Assembly: GCA_011503125.2 (NCBI GenBank)
Contig: WWBZ02000011.1
Span: 1 to 64,000, forward strand
From: Botryosphaeria dothidea
Lineage: Eukaryota > Ascomycota > Dothideomycetes > Botryosphaeriales > Botryosphaeriaceae
Reading direction: 5' to 3'
DNA length: 64,000 nucleotides
Below the pieces are notes generated by a model. It made no database searches, was not told the origin of the DNA, and was given only the letters and a program-made list of their open reading frames with translations. Of this stretch, positions 9,660 through 19,832 are shown in pieces (position 1 is the stretch's first letter; each line of letters opens with the position of its first letter). The position numbers and the translations under genes were made by a program.

Positions 9660-11181
9660 GGGAGAGGGCCCTAGGGACTCTCCTAGGCTTCGCGAGTCCC
9701 AAAATAGTACTCAAGACAACTGCAGCCGCGAAGTAGTTAATATAGAGGACACAGGAAGAGGCGAACAGCCTCCCCCAGTGACTACCTCTACCCAGCCCCA
9801 ATACACCCCCAAGAAACCGCAGAGCACCTAGTACAGCGTAGAATACGTTAAGAGAGCCTCAAAAACAGCAGACACCCTCCTCTAAGCCCTACAAACATCC
9901 GCTAGCCTCCCTTTAGTCCTCTCCAGCCAGGTGAAAAATTTTCTCGACATTGCCAAGATAATCTTCTAGGATCATATTACTATCTGCCAGGAGGCAGCCA
10001 CCAAGGAGCCAGGCCTTAAGGACATCCTCAAAGAGGTCCAACAGGTCCAAAAGACAGTCAACCGTATCCAGGCTACCTCTACACCCACACCCAATACTCG
10101 CAGCTAGGCACAAATTACAGCCCAAGCAGCCCCGAAGCCCCCTACCCCCCCAGCCACCACTAAACTTACCCTCCACTTCCCAGAGACAGCAAATAGATAA
10201 GAAATAGCCAAGCTCTTAAATGAGGTAATTATCAGAAAGATCCAGGCAGGAAAAAGCTGGGCGTGCAAGAAAGTACTTGCTGCTAAGAAGCTCCCCAGTA
10301 GAGACGTTAAGATCTTTATACCGGATGAAGCAACCAGAACAGCCCTTCTCTAGGACCAGGAATGGACTATAGGACTAGGAAAAGAAGTCAGGCCTAACCA
10401 GCAGCTATACTCAGTGCTAGTACACAACGTCCCTCGAGAAGGAATCGACACTACAGACCCCCAAACCATCCAAACCATCTAGGAGCAGAACCTATCTCTA
10501 CACCTAGGACTACGTATCAGCAAGCTAGCCTAGCTAAAGAGGAAGCTCCCAGAGGGGAAAACTCACTCGGCCATCATCCTTAGCACCACAAACCCCGAAA
10601 CCGCCAACCAGATTATTAATAAGGGGCTTGTTATTAACTTTGCTATCCATATAGCGCAGTACTATAACGTAGCCTTTATAGTAACCCAGTGTTTTAAGTG
10701 CCAGGCCTACGGATATATCACCAACCATTATAAAAAGGAGGAAAAGTGCGAATAGTGCAGCAAGGCATATAATACTAGGGACTACCCTAAGGAAAGCATA
10801 TAGTGCGCAAACTACTCTTAAAAGCACACAGCCTAGAGCAACTCCTGCCTAGCACGCAGAGCCTACTATACTAAGGCCGCCTAGGCCCGCCTAGCAGCAC
10901 CAGAAAGGCACCGGGAAGGACCCCTAATAACCAAAATACAGCCTTAAACTAACTAGTTAACCGTTGGACCAAGGAAGAGGATTAGGGAGGAGGAGCCGGT
11001 CAAGAGGGGACCAGGCAGGCTAAGAGACTTAAGCCGCCCCCCGCCTCCTAACCAAATAAGGTTCACCGGACTTAACAGCTCACAACACGCCTTAGAGGAG
11101 CCCGCGGGAACTCCCTCCTCACAGCCTACACCACTAGCCCCCTCGCAGCCGGACCTAGAGATAGAAGGAAGTCAATGTTAG
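9660..11181 (+). pseudogene. LINE-1 ORF1 (Gag-like, zinc knuckles)
   Basis: Nucleic-acid-binding ORF1 protein of a LINE, RIP-mutated. The C-terminal half is readable through TAG stops. Knuckle 1 is C-F-K-C-Q-A-Y-G-Y-I-T-N-H at about 10690-10730 and knuckle 2 is C-E-stop-C...N-T-R-D-Y at about 10748-10790, each with Cys/His partly turned to Tyr or stop. The frame ends TAG at 11179-11181 and overlaps the ORF2 start by 7 nt. The 5' limit is approximate. Confidence 0.7.
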
Positions 11182-14100
11182 ACATAGGCTCTCTCTCTAT
11201 TATATAGTATAACGTCCATAAGAGCAAGGACAGGGTAATGCTCCCGCTCTTCAAGGAAGTGGACCCAAAGATCCACTATATCCTAGCTATCTAGGAACCT
11301 TAGAGGAACCCGAGGGTCAAGACAACAGCAAGACACCCTGCCTACTATATAGTTTTTCCCTAGGAGGGAGTGGCAAGAACCTGCTTCTTTATAAGTAAGG
11401 CCATTAGCCCCGACTCCTAGCAAGCAACAGTCCATTCACCAGATCTTATCATACTATCCCTCATTACTAGAACATATACAATCTACATCTATAACTGCTA
11501 CAATCCCCCGCCAGCCTCTTATACTAGTATAGCGCTAGAAACCCTATCTCTTCTACCGGAAGTTCTTAGAAAACTAGGGGAGCACATTCTCCTAGGGGAC
11601 TTTAACCTCTACCATCCTATCTAGGGAGGTATAACCTCCCTAATATACTACACCCTAGCGGATAACCTAATTAAGATAGCTACCGCAGCTAATCTTAACC
11701 TAGCCCTTCTAAGGGGCACTATTACTAGACGAGATAGTAGCAGCGAGAGTACTCTAGACCTTATCTTTATATCACGGTAGCTAGAGGAGAGAATCCTTAG
11801 CTATAGAGTTAGCTAGAAGCTCGAATCATCCTCTGACCACCTACCTATCCTTACTATACTTGATTTTTCTCCTACCCCCGCAGAACTACGCCCCCTAAGG
11901 CCCTAGTGGAAGAAAGTAGACTGGAAGAGAACTAATAATATGCTCCAATTAAAGCTCGAACACCTTAAAGCAACCCCTCTTAACACTAAAGCAGACCTGG
12001 ATCACTTTACTATACTACTCTAGGAGGCTATCCAAAGGACAATCTAGGAGACTATCCTAGTAGCGAGACCCTCGCCCTAGGCCTCTATACAATAGACAAA
12101 GGAGTGTTCGGACCTAGTGTACCAGGCTAGAGTAGCTAGAAGGAAGTAGACGGCCACAGGGAGGGAGGAGGACTGGGTAGTATACTAAACTATTGCTAAT
12201 AGCAAGAAGAGGCAGATCAGAAGAGATAGAACAAAAGCATAGCGCAGAACAGTAGCTAAGATTACTTCGGACCCATCTACACTCTGGAAGCTCTCAAAGT
12301 GGGCAAGAACAAGGGCACTGGAACCTCCAGCCCCACCTCAGTTCCTACCCCTTTAGGGAGCAGATGAACAACTATATTACGATAACCAGTCCAAGGCAGA
12401 AATCCTTACCAACCAGTTCTTCCCACCTCCCAGGGCCACCGACCTCTCAGATCTGGATGGGTGTATATACCCAGTGCCAGTAGAGATTCCCCAAGACCTT
12501 ACTGAAGAGCAGGTCCTCCACACCATTAAGAAGCTTCCCCTAGACAAGGCACCAGGCCCAGACAAGATCACCAATAGGTTCCTAAAGCAATGCGCTGAGA
12601 CACTAAGGGGACCCCTTACCAGGCTCTTCCAGGGATGCCTCGCACTTGGATACCACCCTAGGTAGTTCAAAAGCTCTATTACCGTAGTCCTTAGGAAACC
12701 ACAGAGGGACGACTATACCAAAGCCAAGTTATTTAGGCCGATTGCTTTACTTAATACGCTAGGGAAGCTACTTAAGAGGATTATAGCAGATAGAATCTCC
12801 CAGGCTACTAAAGCATACGGCCTGCTCCCTAATACATAGATGGGAGCTAGGAGAAACAGATCCGCAGTAGCAGCTCTTAACCTACTCATAGAATAGATCT
12901 ATACTATCTAGGCACAAGACCCAGGGCTAGTAGCTTTAGTCCTTAGCCTAGATATCTCGGGAGCATATGACCACGTATCTTATAGAAGGCTTCTCTACAA
13001 TATAAGGATAGCAAAACTCCTAGAATAGGTAGAAAGATTTACCCGATCCTTTCTATAGGACCGTACTACTCAGCTATCCTTCGGAGACTTCACTAGTCTA
13101 CTAATCTAGATCTTAACCGGGATTCCCTAGGGATCCTTACTATCGCCGATACTCTACCTATTCTTTGTATCTAACCTACTTACATAGCTACGTAGGGGTA
13201 ATACCTTCCCCCTTAGATTCGTCGATAATACTAATATTCTAACCTTTAGTAGATCTATAGAATAGAACTATAGGATACTAGAGGGAGCATATTAAATTTG
13301 CGAGCACTAGGTAGCTACCCACGGGTCAGCTTTCTCGCCCGATAAGTATTACCTTATTTATTTTATAAGGAAACTAAGGAGATTTAATATAGCAGCAGGG
13401 ATCCGTATCCCTGGATTTACTGGATGCCTAGAGCCTATAATTAAGATTCTAGGAGTCCACGTAGACAATAAGCTTAGATGGGGACCCTATATTAGGGAAA
13501 CAGGAGCTAAGGCAATTAAACAGTACACATCTCTCTCTAGACTCGCGGCGTCTACCTGGGGAGCCTTATTTACTAAAGCCCGTTATATCTATACGGCCGT
13601 GGTAAGGCTAGTCCTCACCTACGGCTGTAGGGTATAGCATACCCTAGAGGGAATCCCAGGGTAGAGAAAAACAACCATCCAGCCACTAAAGAAGATCTAA
13701 AACCAGTGCCTACGCACTATCTCAGGGGCGTATAAGTTAATTAGTATATAAACCTTAGAGCATAAGACAGGGATTCCCCCACTCTTACTACACCTAGACG
13801 AACTAGCACTGGCCCAGGCTATTAGAGCTAGGGATAGCCCAGTCGCGATAGTAGTAGAGGAAACTTACCAGAGTATTAAATAGATAGCTCGGGCTACTCT
13901 AAGTACTAGAGGCGCCACTAGCCCTACTAGAAGAACCCTGCTTAGAAAAAAGGCAAACTTACTTCTTAACTACTACCCCTCTACCTACTAGAGTCTCCCG
14001 GAGCGAACGAAGCTACGTATAGCATATAGGAATAAGTGGAAGGAGAGATGGATAAAGTCTACTAGCTAGGGAAGACAAGACAAGCTAGTAGCCTAAAGCA

Positions 14101-14531
14101 CACAGTGGAACCTAAAAATCAGACAAATTCACAGCGAACTATCCAAGCCACAGAGCATACTCGCCACCCTACTACGTACAGAGTATATTAGACTAGAGGA
14201 CTTCCTCTCAAGGCGCAAGGTGCCAGGGCACCCTAGTCCTGCCTATCTATGCGGCTAGCATAGACAAACCCCAAAGCATATCCTCCTCTTCTGCCCCTAC
14301 TTCCAACAGGGCAGGGCACAGATGCTCCAAAGGGCAGAGACCACGGACTACTACTCCCTCCTCTTAATAAAGAAGGGGATTAAAGCAGTAACAGACTAGT
14401 TCTTACGCCTAGGGCTGCTCAAGCAATTTAGCCTGGTAAGGGAACTAATATAGGAAGATAACCAGGAAGAGGAACTAGGAGGATAACTAGGACCACCAGG
14501 ACCACTAGGACCCGGACAACTACGAGGATAA
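11175..14531 (+). pseudogene. LINE-1 ORF2: endonuclease and reverse transcriptase, RIPed
   Basis: The frame opens MLDIGSLSII and continues into an AP-endonuclease-type domain (Q-Y-N-V-H-K, then LLGDFN near 11590). The reverse transcriptase includes KAPGPDKI (about 12548), LSLDISGAYD (12945-12970), GIP-stop-GSLLSP (about 13120-13150) and a catalytic box altered from FVDD to FVDN (about 13217). A C-terminal Cys/His motif follows (C-G-x-H-R...K-H-I-L-L-F-C, about 14250-14300). No RNase H domain is apparent. The end at 14531 is inferred from the less mutated copy, which lacks the earlier TAA. Nearly all in-frame stops are TAG at former Trp or Gln codons. Inactive. Confidence 0.85.
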
Positions 14532-14877
14532 GGACTAAAGAGATAGGTCTAGCAGGTAAATATAGGGCTGCTACAGCAGCCGCTACTAGTAAGAAGGAAA
14601 AATAAGAACTAGTATAGGATAGCATGCCCAGAGAGAGAGGAGGGGTTTTTGCCAGGCGAAAAGGTTTTCCCCCTCGTGTAAAATAACTATAGATAGCTAG
14701 CCCCGCATGGACCCGTAAGGGAACTATATCGGGAAGAAATAAATTTATCTATCTATCTATCTATACTAGTCGTAGATATTATAATTAGTAGTATAGAATA
14801 ATACTACCTTATACTTAAGTATTTCTATTCTCGGAACTACTCTTTCTTATAAGAATAGTAGTTAAAGTATAACGACG

Positions 14878-15636
14878 AGCCTCTTCTACTAGGCTTTAGA
14901 GTTACCTAGTAGGTTTAAATAATTAAAAAATTTATCTTAAATAATAAGAGAAGAGTAAAAAATAGAAATAACGGGTAGAAATTACGTAATAAGTAAGTAT
15001 ATAGTATACGAAAGGCTCGTTATCTTTAATAAGATTATATTAGAACTTTAAGTTAACTACGAAGGTTAAAGTACTATTTAATAAGTATAGTTATATATAA
15101 GTAGAAAAGCTATAATAATCTAGTATAGTATTTAGATCTCTTTTAATCTAGTAGATATTAGATTAATAGAGATCTAAAGATAGATCTTAGATTAGTTCTA
15201 ATCTAAGATAGGTTTTTACGTAATACGGGCGCTTAGACTTCTCTCTCGGATCCCGTTTTTTAATCTTATAAATTAGACGCGATAACTACCTTTCTCTTAA
15301 CCGCTTTCTATATCTCTTATCGATTTCCCGGATTCTACTAGCCTAATCGTTTAGCGTTACTAGCGGCTCTTAGTCGCGTTATTCCTCTACGAATTCTCTA
15401 ACTTATCGGCGCTTCGCTAGTTTTCTTATACCTTATAGACTTTTCTTTCGTACGGGCCTTAGTCTTAGTAACTAATTCTTTAAGCGCCGACTTTCTTAGA
15501 GCTAATCTTTCCGTACGAGATCTCTTATAGTACGACTCTACTAGCCGTACGAAAACTTAGTTTCTACGGTATTTTCTTCCGTATAGGTTTCTTACTCTTA
15601 GAGTATTAAAGTCCGTATAGCCTAGAATTCGTAATA
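14878..15636 (-). repeat. 5' LTR of element H (759 bp)
   Basis: On the minus strand it begins TATTACG (RIPed TGTTACG) at 15636 and ends GTTATA at 14878. It has a TATATATAA box near 15100-15090. GTAGTTAA (plus 15060-15053 read on minus) is complementary to 14868-14875, which lies exactly 2 nt beyond the LTR end. Two strong hairpins occupy 15131-15209. Confidence 0.7.
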
Positions 15637-16100
15637 GCTTACCTAGACGGTAAGTAATAGTAAAGTTAAATCGGCTTAGAATTAGCTACTATCTTATTTA
15701 TCTCTTAGAGAGCCGTCGGACTATTATAAAGTATTCGAGATTCTTATAGTCCGTAATAATCTTAAATTCTTTTACGCTTTATAGCTCTATATTCTACTAC
15801 TAAAGATACTTAATAATTATAAAAAGCTTCTTATCGTAGATCTCGTAGTTATACTCTACTAGCGAGTTCTTCTTTAAGAAGTAGATAACTAGCCGGAGTA
15901 CTCTATTATTATCGTATTAGAATAAAATTTCTTCTATATAGTATCCTAAGAAGTTAGTCTTAAGAATTATCTTTTAGTCTAAGTTAAATTAGATAAGAAT
16001 TAGTGCCGTAATAAAGGCCTTCTTTAGCTTTCGAAACGCTCTTTCTACTTCTTCTATCTAATAGAACGAAACGTCTTTTTTTATAAGTATATATAACGGA

Positions 16101-16623
16101 GGACGGGATAGTATATTAGTAGGGTATACTTCTACGGTAACCTAGCCTTTCTAGGGTAGTATAGGTTCTAAGTTTAAATCTTAGACCGCTTACCTACTCG
16201 TAGTATATACGTTCTACGTTAAAAGTATACGTACCCGCGTTCTCTCTAGCGGTAATAAGAGGGAGAAGGGCTAGCTAGGCGCTTCTAAAAATAAATTTTA
16301 AGAGCGCTTTACTAGCGCTTATAAATAGATAAGCCGGAACTTCTTACGGCTTAGTCTTAAGATTTATAGTTACCTCTCTCTATAGTTCCTCCCTCTTAGC
16401 TACTCTTCCTACTTTAGATACCGCTACCGGTATATAGAAAAAAACTATACTAAATAGAGTATCTACGAATACTACTATTATAGATAGGAAAGGTTTTTAC
16501 CCGGGCTATCCTAAGAAAGTAGCTACGGTTTTCCCTTCTATATATACTCTTATAAATAGCTATAGCTATATAGACCCTTCGGGGAGCTAAATTAGCTTAA
16601 TTAAATTTATCTATCTATCTATC
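16101..16623 (+). mobile_element. SINE with tRNA-derived head and LINE-like (ATCT)n tail
   Basis: 523-bp insertion in the RT/RNase H region of element E with a 13-bp target duplication TATATATAACGGA (16088-16100 and 16624-16636). It has no coding capacity. Eight bases from its start, 16109-16119 matches the Pol III A box TRGYNNANNNG exactly. At 16168-16184 there is a perfect 5-bp stem CTAAG/CTTAG around a 7-nt loop TTTAAAT, i.e. a T-arm and B box (TTCAAAT before RIP). The spacing fits a tRNA with a long variable arm. The last 100 bp resemble the LINE-1 3' end (AGCTATAG block, GACCC...GGG, then AAATTTATCTATCT). It was probably mobilised by LINE-1. Confidence 0.75.
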
Positions 16624-17060
16624 TATATATAACGGAGCCGTAGTCTTCGAGTATTTATTAATAAAGCGCCGGTAGAAGTTCGTAAAGCTAAGAAATCTAA
16701 GTACTTCTTTAACTATAGTTAGTATTTTCTATTTCTAAATAGCTTTTACCTTAGCTAGGTTTATATAGATATCTTTTCTAGCTTCGATAATAAATCTAAG
16801 ATACTTTATTAACTAAACCTCGAATTCGTACTTATCGATATTAAGTTATAGTCCCGCTACTTATAGCTTTTCGAGAACCTTAGTTACGTACTCTCGGTAT
16901 TAAATACGGGATCCCTTAGTAAAAATAAGTATATTATTAATATAAGCCGATATAAAGTCGTCTAGGAAGTTCTATAGAGTCTAGTTAATATATCGTTAAA
17001 AGATACTTAGTATATTAGCTAGTCTAAAGAAAGTAATAAGCTACTTAAATAGTTTAAAGC

Positions 17061-17310
17061 TATTACGGTTTAAACCCTAAGGGTGCCTTAGATAGATTCT
17101 ACGGCGAGACCTTAGGTTAAGAGGACTCTAAAGCTTAATAAAGCTTAATAAGAAAACTCTATAACTCGCTACTAGTAAAAGAAACTCTAGAGAGATATAT
17201 AAGTAGCGCTATCTTACTTAAATCTTTCTTTCTTTTCTCTTTAGCTTAGTCTTCTCGTAGATAGTAATACTACTATATTTCCGCGAGTATACTAGATATA
17301 AGCTATTATA
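17061..17310 (+). repeat. 5' LTR of element D
   Basis: 250 bp, TATTAC (from TGTTAC) to TATTATA (from ATTACA). The primer-binding region follows: TT, then AGACTAAGCT (17313-17322), complementary to AGCTTAGTCT at 17243-17252 in the LTR. Confidence 0.9.
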
Positions 17311-17335
17311 TTAGACTAAGCTTATCTTCTTCCTC

Positions 17336-17460
17336 TATACGCTATAGCTTCTACGTAAGTACTACGTTCTTATTCTTCTTTTCTCTATACGCTATAGCTC
17401 CTACGTAAGTACTACGTTCTTATCTCCTTTCTCTATACGCTAGAGCTTCTACGTAAGTAC
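17336..17460 (+). repeat. Leader tandem repeat of element D (three units of about 50 bp)
   Basis: Units beginning TATACGCTA at 17336, 17386 and 17434, each containing the CTACGTAAGTAC core. Same repeat as in elements B and E. Confidence 0.8.
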
Positions 17461-17664
17461 GGCTTCTCTCTACTAAAGTTACTAAGAAGTTTAGAATAGT
17501 AGCTAGGCTCGTTACTAGTTAACTATACCTAGGAAATCGTTTAAGAAGATATCTATATAGGCACTTAAGAAGGTTCCTAAAGAAAGTTCTTTAATAAAAC
17601 GACGGTATAGCGTTTAAGAAGACACGAAGAAGTTTCTAAAAGAAGATCTAAAAGAAGATCTTAG

Positions 17665-19400
17665 AGAGGATATCTAAGAAGATATCTAAGAAGATATCTA
17701 AGAAGATAACTAAGAAAGATATAGAATAATATTTAAGACTAAGGGGCTTCGGTAGCTACCGAGAATAACGAGTAAAGCCTACTATAGTAGCTCGTCTAAC
17801 TACTAGCTAGACCTACGTCCCTAAGAAAGAATAAACCTACGAAATAACTCGGCCTATTAGCTAAATATAGAGGAGACCGAGATTAACTCGAACTATAGAT
17901 TGCTTAAGCTAATATAAAACTAAACGTCGACTATACTAACTATACTAAAGTAACGAAGTTCTTCGCGTTATATAACCGGTTAAAAGGAGAAGCTACTCGC
18001 TAACTATAGCCCTAGATTTAAGCGGTTACGATAATAAGTAATGCTACGGTTACTAACCTTATTATATAGCTACGTCTATTCTTTAACGACCCGTATACTA
18101 AGAAGAAGGCCTAATATAAGCTTTATTAACTCCGTTAAGCTAGTAAGTTCTTTATAGAGTACTTTACTAAGTACCGGAAGCTCCTACTAGAAGTAGAAGG
18201 TACGGACTAGCTAGACGAAATTAAGAAGTTCTATCTCGAGGCTAGACTTAGTAGAGAGCTTTAATAATAAATAATCGGCCTTATAAAACTAAACTAGTAG
18301 TTCGAGAACTACTATATAGAGCTTAAGCGAGTAAGTAACTAGTTAGAAGCTTTTTAACTACGTACCTAGAAGTTTAGAAATAATCTCTAGAAGACGCCGG
18401 CAACTATAATAAAGACTACTACGTATTTAAAGCCCTCTTAAAACGACTAAATAGACTAGGAACTAACGGGCCTAGCTAAAGCCGTACTAATCTAGAGAGC
18501 TAAATAGATAACTTAAGATAAGATTAACCGACGTCGTTAGAATAGGCTTTATACGCGTTATAGTACTTTAGGATACTAGAAGTATATATACTCTTATACG
18601 CCTACCCGTCGCCTAGCTTAAGCTACTAATATTAAATAGTCGGAGTAGAAAGTTTCTTCGTAATTAGAGGAGGATACTAAAGTATTAGAGGTTAATAAGA
18701 ATTTAGAAAAAGAGTAGCTTTTAATAAAATTCGCCGTTAGAAGTAAAAGAAGTAAAGTAAGCTTTAAGTAGATTAGAAGTAATTTAAGAATAAGTATATA
18801 GAAAAATTATCTTTCTTAGTTTTAGTACTTATTAATAAAAAGATTTCTACTTAAACCCTTATTAATTCTAGGTACTTATTTTATAGCTTTATCGATACTT
18901 AATTCGCTTAAAGATATAAACTCTAGCGTATCTCTATCCGACTAAAATAAATCTAGTTAGTTAATACTATTACCGACTTCTAGATTACTAAAGTAGTAAT
19001 TACTAAGATCGATATCGGCGGATACTAAACGAAAAGAGCTTACTTCTATATAGCTCTAAAAATTAAAGGCTATAAAGTTATTCTTAGCTTACTATAGTTA
19101 GTAAAAGAGAGAGTAAAACTAAATATAGAAAAATAAATCCTTAGATTTAAGGACTCTAGCCTAGTAGTATAAAGCTAGAGAGAGAGAAAAGAACTCGACT
19201 ATAGAAGGATCGGAGCCGCTAGGTTCCGCCTTTTTACGAGAAAGAAACGACTTAGTTACTAGGTTTTCTTAGTAAGTCTAGCTAATATTAATAAAATACT
19301 TACTAAAAAGAAGTATACGGACCTAAGAACGAAACTACTAACCTAGTTAGATAAACGGTTTCTTAATATCTTCGATAGAAGTAAAGCTAATAAGTTATCT
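17665..19400 (+). pseudogene. gag and protease remnants of element D
   Basis: RIPed gag begins after four 12-bp repeats (about 17665-17712). A zinc-knuckle region at about 18550-18610 corresponds to the C-T-R-C knuckle of copy B with Cys turned to Tyr. The protease region lies at about 18815-19080. It breaks at 19414, where element C is inserted. Non-coding. Confidence 0.75.
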
Positions 19401-19414
19401 CTATACCGACCTAG

Positions 19415-19832
19415 TATTACGGGCCTAGGAAGTAGAGTAAGCGGTATAGTAGAAACTTATAAGCGGGATCGGATTATTACGTGCCGAACCCCGAAACACG
19501 CTTAACCTATTTAGGCGGCTAGTAAGCCCGACCCTTAGAAGTAGATTACCCTTAGCTATTAGCTACTCTACTATCTATACTAATACTATAGTCTAGCTAA
19601 CTACCGGCTAATTATAGTATATAGACTATATTCGTTTATAGTAGATAGGACCTTCGTAGTTAATTCTAATTATTACTTAACACCTATCTTATTTACCTTT
19701 CCTACCTAGCTACGGCTACTATCCTCTTATATAAGTAATATTCCGATAGCGGTAGCAAAACCCCTAGACGCTGCGTACCTTCCCGACGCCTAAGCCCCTC
19801 GGACTCTCTTATTTCTAAGGCCTAGCGTAATA
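19415..19832 (+). repeat. 5' LTR of element C
   Basis: 418 bp, TATTAC...GTAATA (RIPed TGTTAC...GTAACA). GTAGTTAA at 19656-19663 is complementary to 19835-19842, which starts 2 nt after the LTR. Confidence 0.9.

Larger units (their letters stand above)
9616..14760 (+). mobile_element. LINE-1: full-length non-LTR retrotransposon with (ATCT)n tail
   Basis: About 5.1 kb flanked by a 15-bp target duplication CTATACTAGTCGTAG (9601-9615 and 14761-14775). It has two open-frame regions, ORF1 with paired CCHC knuckles and ORF2 with endonuclease and reverse transcriptase. The 3' end is a tetranucleotide ATCT run instead of poly(A). It is moderately RIPed: many TGG and CAG codons have become TAG, but long stretches are still readable. 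A 5'-truncated, less mutated copy lies at 36512-37960. Confidence 0.9.
8029..15636 (-). mobile_element. Element H: RIPed Ty3 element, 5' part, interrupted by a LINE
   Basis: Minus-strand Ty3 element whose 3' part lies beyond the left edge (bases 1-14 are its continuation across element A). Pieces: gag region 8029-9600, then LINE-1 (9616-14760), then leader 14776-14877 and 5' LTR 14878-15636. It is inserted in element E, whose RNase H sequence resumes at 15637. It is heavily RIPed: almost every CpA is TpA and frames are full of TAG/TAA. The primer-binding layout is that of elements A and C, so it is the same lineage with a longer LTR. Confidence 0.75.

Noticed and set aside
14428..14625. Val/Leu-rich 65-codon minus frame, repeated at 37632-37829
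   Set aside because: It is repeated only because both LINE copies share this 3' end; it is the reverse of a Gly/Pro/Asp repeat at the ORF2 end.
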